The position numbers and the translations under genes were made by a program. Source: Rivularia sp. PCC 7116 (GTDB taxonomy: Bacteria; Cyanobacteriota; Cyanobacteriia; Cyanobacteriales; Nostocaceae). From it: DNA of 64,000 nucleotides. Positions 61,367-64,000 of the stretch are shown here, in pieces (the first letter of the stretch is position 1; each line of letters starts with the position of its first letter). Where the stretch lies: the NCBI RefSeq assembly GCF_000316665.1, contig NC_019678.1, positions 7,039,001-7,103,000 on the forward strand, read 5' to 3'. The notes beneath the pieces are model-generated. The model did no database searches and was not told the origin of the DNA. It worked only from the letters and a program-made list of their open reading frames with translations.

Positions 61367-62797
61367 TTACCCTTCAATTACCACATTCTCAGCAACTTTA
61401 GCCACACAGGTAAGGACATAATCATCATCGCATCCAAAGTCCTTATCATAAGTAACCTTTCCAGAGACTTTGCGTAGTTTACATTGTCCGCAAACACCCA
61501 TTTGACAGCCATAAGGAAGGCTAATTGCTTCTCTTTGAGCGGCTTCTAAAATAGTTTCATTACTCGAACAAATTACCTCCTGTTCGGATTTTTTAAAAAC
61601 TACAACTGCTTGGGAAGTAGGTATTAAAGCTGTTTTTACACCCGTGGATAAACCAAAACTCTCTTGATAGTAATTATGCATGGGGAACTGAATTTTTCCT
61701 AAAATAGTTTCAACACTCTCAAGAAAACTTTCAGAGCCGCAAACATAAGCAATACGTTCTACTAAATCGGGAGCCATTTCTAATAGCATTGTCTCATTTA
61801 ATCTGCCTTTGTAACCAGTCCAATTTAAATCAAATTCTTTGCCAGTTAGATTAATCGCTAATTGAAAATTAGAATATTTCGCAGCCATCAACTCCAACTC
61901 TTCTCGAAAAATAATATCTTCTTGAGTGCGAGCGCTATAGATAAAAATCACTGAAATATTTGCATTGGTATCGCAAATCCAACGAGACATCGACATCAAA
62001 GGTGTAATTCCGCTACCAGCACTAATAAATACAAGTTTCTTATGGGAATTTTCAAAATAGTTAAAATCACCCATAGGGGGACTTATTTTGAGTTTATCTC
62101 CAACTTTAAAGTAATCGTGTAAGCAATTAGAAACTAATCCTGGAGATAAGTATGGTTGATTTTGCGGCGCAGAAACGCGCTTAACTGTTATTTCTAAATT
62201 GTAGGGTCGTGAAGGGCTAGAAGAGATAGAGTAAGCACGTTTAACTTGTTTGCCTCCAATTTCTAAATCCAACATTACAAACTGTCCGGGTTTGTAATTA
62301 AAGGATGCATCGTTAAATAAGATAGGCGGCTCGGCGACTAAACGGAAGGTTTTAACGTCATCAGTTTCTTCAATTATGTCACAACACCGTACTGTAAATT
62401 CTGTTTGTTGTTTCTGCTGATTTATGTTTGGAAAAATTAATGTGTTGGCATCAGATAAAGGCTCGCCTTCGGAATGTAAAATTGATTCTTCAAATTCAAA
62501 CAAAACAATAAAATCGCCAATCCGAATAATGTCACCCAATTTCAGTAAAACACTTTCGTTAACGGTTGCCTCTAGATTATTAATCTTGGAACCATCCGTA
62601 CTTGCAAGGTCAATATAATAATATTTTTTGTCTTGGTACAAGATGATGGCATGTATCCGACTTACTTCAGGACTATTAAGAACAAAATCGCAGTTTGGGT
62701 GTCTTCCAATTAGACATTTCGATGGATTTTCTTCTGTAATTTCAATCAACTGTTCTTGAAAATAACCAGTAATATAATTGAATGCTTTAATCTTCAT
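61367..62797 (-). CDS. FHA / ferredoxin-NAD(P) reductase / 2Fe-2S ferredoxin fusion
   Basis: 476 aa, three domains. Residues about 25-105 are an FHA domain: LIGRHPNCDFVL, SRIHAII, STDGSKINN. Residues about 132-360 are an FNR-like oxidoreductase: FAD-binding RAYSISSSPSRPY, NAD(P)-binding VFISAGSGITPLMSMSRW, and AYVCGSESFLESV. Residues about 395-476 are a plant-type 2Fe-2S ferredoxin with C431, C436, C439 (GCQMGVCGQCKLR) and C464 (VLTCVA). Electrons could pass from NAD(P)H through FAD to the cluster or the reverse, gated by binding of a phosphothreonine protein through FHA. No membrane segment. The neighbour on the same strand (130 bases upstream) is a membrane protein with a further cysteine cluster. 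Confidence 0.92.
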   Translation of the reverse strand: MKIKAFNYITGYFQEQLIEITEENPSKCLIGRHPNCDFVLNSPEVSRIHAIILYQDKKYYYIDLASTDGSKINNLEATVNESVLLKLGDIIRIGDFIVLFEFEESILHSEGEPLSDANTLIFPNINQQKQQTEFTVRCCDIIEETDDVKTFRLVAEPPILFNDASFNYKPGQFVMLDLEIGGKQVKRAYSISSSPSRPYNLEITVKRVSAPQNQPYLSPGLVSNCLHDYFKVGDKLKISPPMGDFNYFENSHKKLVFISAGSGITPLMSMSRWICDTNANISVIFIYSARTQEDIIFREELELMAAKYSNFQLAINLTGKEFDLNWTGYKGRLNETMLLEMAPDLVERIAYVCGSESFLESVETILGKIQFPMHNYYQESFGLSTGVKTALIPTSQAVVVFKKSEQEVICSSNETILEAAQREAISLPYGCQMGVCGQCKLRKVSGKVTYDKDFGCDDDYVLTCVAKVAENVVIEG

Positions 62798-62927
62798 AAT
62801 CTTTAACCATAATATTTTTTACATCAATAGTTTATCGATGTTGATTTTGTGAATATTCATAAAATAGGAATTACAATTATTTGGATAAATATTAATTTAT
62901 CTTGATTTAATCTAACTACAAACTATA

Positions 62928-64000
62928 CTAATATCGCTTACGTCTGATGACTGTTGGTTCGTCTGCTTCTGAAGATTTGTCGCTGTTTTCAGAAGATAAT
63001 TTATTAGTGTGAGACGATTTTATTTTATATTGAGTTTTATATAATAACTCAGGATTTTCTTCGGCAATTTGCGATAATATTGAATAATGAGCTTCTTGAT
63101 TTAAATCTAAATGGAATCGTATTTCGCTTAAATACTGAAAGCTATTTTCCGAAGTAAAATTATTCTTAACTAAACCATCTTCAAGTATATGCTTATAAAT
63201 TTGCCATCGTTCTGTATCTCTAAATTTTGGGAGCGCAGATGCAAGTAAAAATAACTCATCAGATGTCAAATCATTTAACGAACGTTGATTAATTAATGAA
63301 GATACATCCACTGGAAACTTCTCGATTTGGCGACGAAAACTATGGGCTAAACTATCTTTATTGTACTTTTCTTGACTGTGATTCCAAGCGCTAACTAACC
63401 AAAAAGCACTGACAAACACTACAACAGCATTGAACAATAATTGTCCAATCATAGGTAATCGAATTATTTCTGGACGACCTCCATATATAAAAAAGCAGTT
63501 AAAAGCTAAAAAAGTACACAGCGAAAAAAACCGGTGTAAAACCTGTTGATAACTTATTTGGGGCTGCTTCTTTTTAAAATAAGTAGTAAAAAGTTTTTCT
63601 AGTTTTCGGCAAATCCAATAAGTGATAGTGACACCTACCAGAAAAGTTAAAGGAACCGCAACAATCTTTGGTATATTAATTGCCTGCTCAAAAAGATAAA
63701 ATCCGGGTTTCCAAAGAGTTGCTAACTGATTTTCCTCATGAGTCCAAGCACCAGAAAAGTAATAGTCGAAATTTCCAGCATATAAACGGTAATAGACGAA
63801 ATAGCTAATCACTAATCCTAGATAGCCGTATTGAACCAATTTCCTTCCTGGTGTTCGCAAGTCTTCCCAATAAGCTTTTTCTGCATCGATGTCAAAACAA
63901 GCAGATTTACAACCAATACAAGCACTTATCTCTTGTCCAGTTTTTTGATCTACAGTTCTACACATAGATTGCGTGATACTACCGGGGACTGCGGATGAAG
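62928..64000 (-). CDS. Membrane protein with CxxCxxxC cluster, 5' partial
   Basis: The frame runs from the TAA-side end at 62928 to beyond base 64000. The ATG at 63965 is internal to an open frame (SSAVPGSITQS precedes it), so the gene probably starts outside. From that Met: cysteines 2, 16, 19 and 23 (CRTVDQKTG, then SACIGCKSACFDID) suggest an iron-sulfur site. About four membrane helices follow (44-62, 95-120, 145-162, 172-195), then a cytoplasmic helical tail (200-345) ending SEADEPTVIRRKRY. The TVIRR tail is threonine-containing and could be a phosphorylation target for the adjacent FHA domain (inference). I do not recognise the family with certainty. Confidence 0.7.
   Translation of the reverse strand, partial: SSAVPGSITQSMCRTVDQKTGQEISACIGCKSACFDIDAEKAYWEDLRTPGRKLVQYGYLGLVISYFVYYRLYAGNFDYYFSGAWTHEENQLATLWKPGFYLFEQAINIPKIVAVPLTFLVGVTITYWICRKLEKLFTTYFKKKQPQISYQQVLHRFFSLCTFLAFNCFFIYGGRPEIIRLPMIGQLLFNAVVVFVSAFWLVSAWNHSQEKYNKDSLAHSFRRQIEKFPVDVSSLINQRSLNDLTSDELFLLASALPKFRDTERWQIYKHILEDGLVKNNFTSENSFQYLSEIRFHLDLNQEAHYSILSQIAEENPELLYKTQYKIKSSHTNKLSSENSDKSSEADEPTVIRRKRY

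Overview
The window looks like part of the chromosome of a filamentous cyanobacterium, probably Nostocales (Rivularia/Calothrix-like); the genus is inference. The DNA is AT-rich. The octamer GCGATCGC (HIP1) occurs about 18 times by eye, mostly inside genes. Heptameric short tandem repeats (runs of TTACCAA, ATGCCCC, TTAGTTG, AACCTTT) crowd the gene borders. The protein families are typical of cyanobacteria: PAP/fibrillin, DUF928, CHAT-CHASE2, DUF4058, Uma2, and pentapeptide repeats joined to TPRs. I see no rRNA, tRNA, CRISPR array, transposase or phage gene.

Layout. 1-3.2 kb: cell-wall enzymes (the end of an M23 peptidase, and a PBP4-type DD-carboxypeptidase). 3.3-7.5 kb: two paralogous small envelope proteins, a decayed membrane-protein gene, two DoxX proteins and a type-2 NADH dehydrogenase. 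8-18 kb: an RTX-like protein, a Uma2 nuclease, an FHA membrane protein, a histidine kinase, a NurA-like protein, a HAD hydrolase, a truncated DUF4058 gene and a sodium:solute symporter. 18.5-27 kb: a pentapeptide/TPR protein, a solitary C5 DNA methyltransferase, a PAS kinase and a GTPase. 26.8-31 kb: a small-molecule redox operon (quinone-oxidoreductase-like, SDR, a chimeric NTF2-like fragment, an alpha-beta-barrel protein), with PAP/fibrillin and an AraC regulator. 31-35 kb: SufU, then an AlgI/AlgJ-like O-acetylation pair, then a partial sufU copy. 35-37 kb: a di-heme cytochrome. 37.7-41.9 kb: a mercuric-reductase-like flavoprotein, two TVP38 proteins and a GT2 transferase.

42.4-48.9 kb holds a NarL/LiaR-type two-component pair divergent from a Spy-like protein, an HlyD adaptor, a MacB-like permease and an ATPase. 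It reads as an envelope-stress-controlled efflux module. 48.9-51 kb: a cysteine-rich MarR regulator divergent from a CrtI-like desaturase. 51-54 kb: an osmoprotectant-type ABC importer. 54.9-57.5 kb: a predicted copper-radical (galactose-oxidase-like) enzyme with all its ligands but no signal peptide, followed by a Tat-signal protein. 57.6-61.1 kb: DUF928 and CHAT-CHASE2. 61.3-64 kb: a fusion of FHA, ferredoxin reductase and 2Fe-2S ferredoxin beside a membrane protein with a CxxCxxxC cluster, which runs off the window.

The least expected items are the FHA-gated electron-transfer pair, the signal-less copper oxidase next to a Tat substrate, a MITE-like family of about 125 bp with long terminal inverted repeats (one copy inside an ABC operon), a set of palindromes with a constant GGCAGAGCC core and co-varying arms, and several partly eroded genes that record recent deletions.
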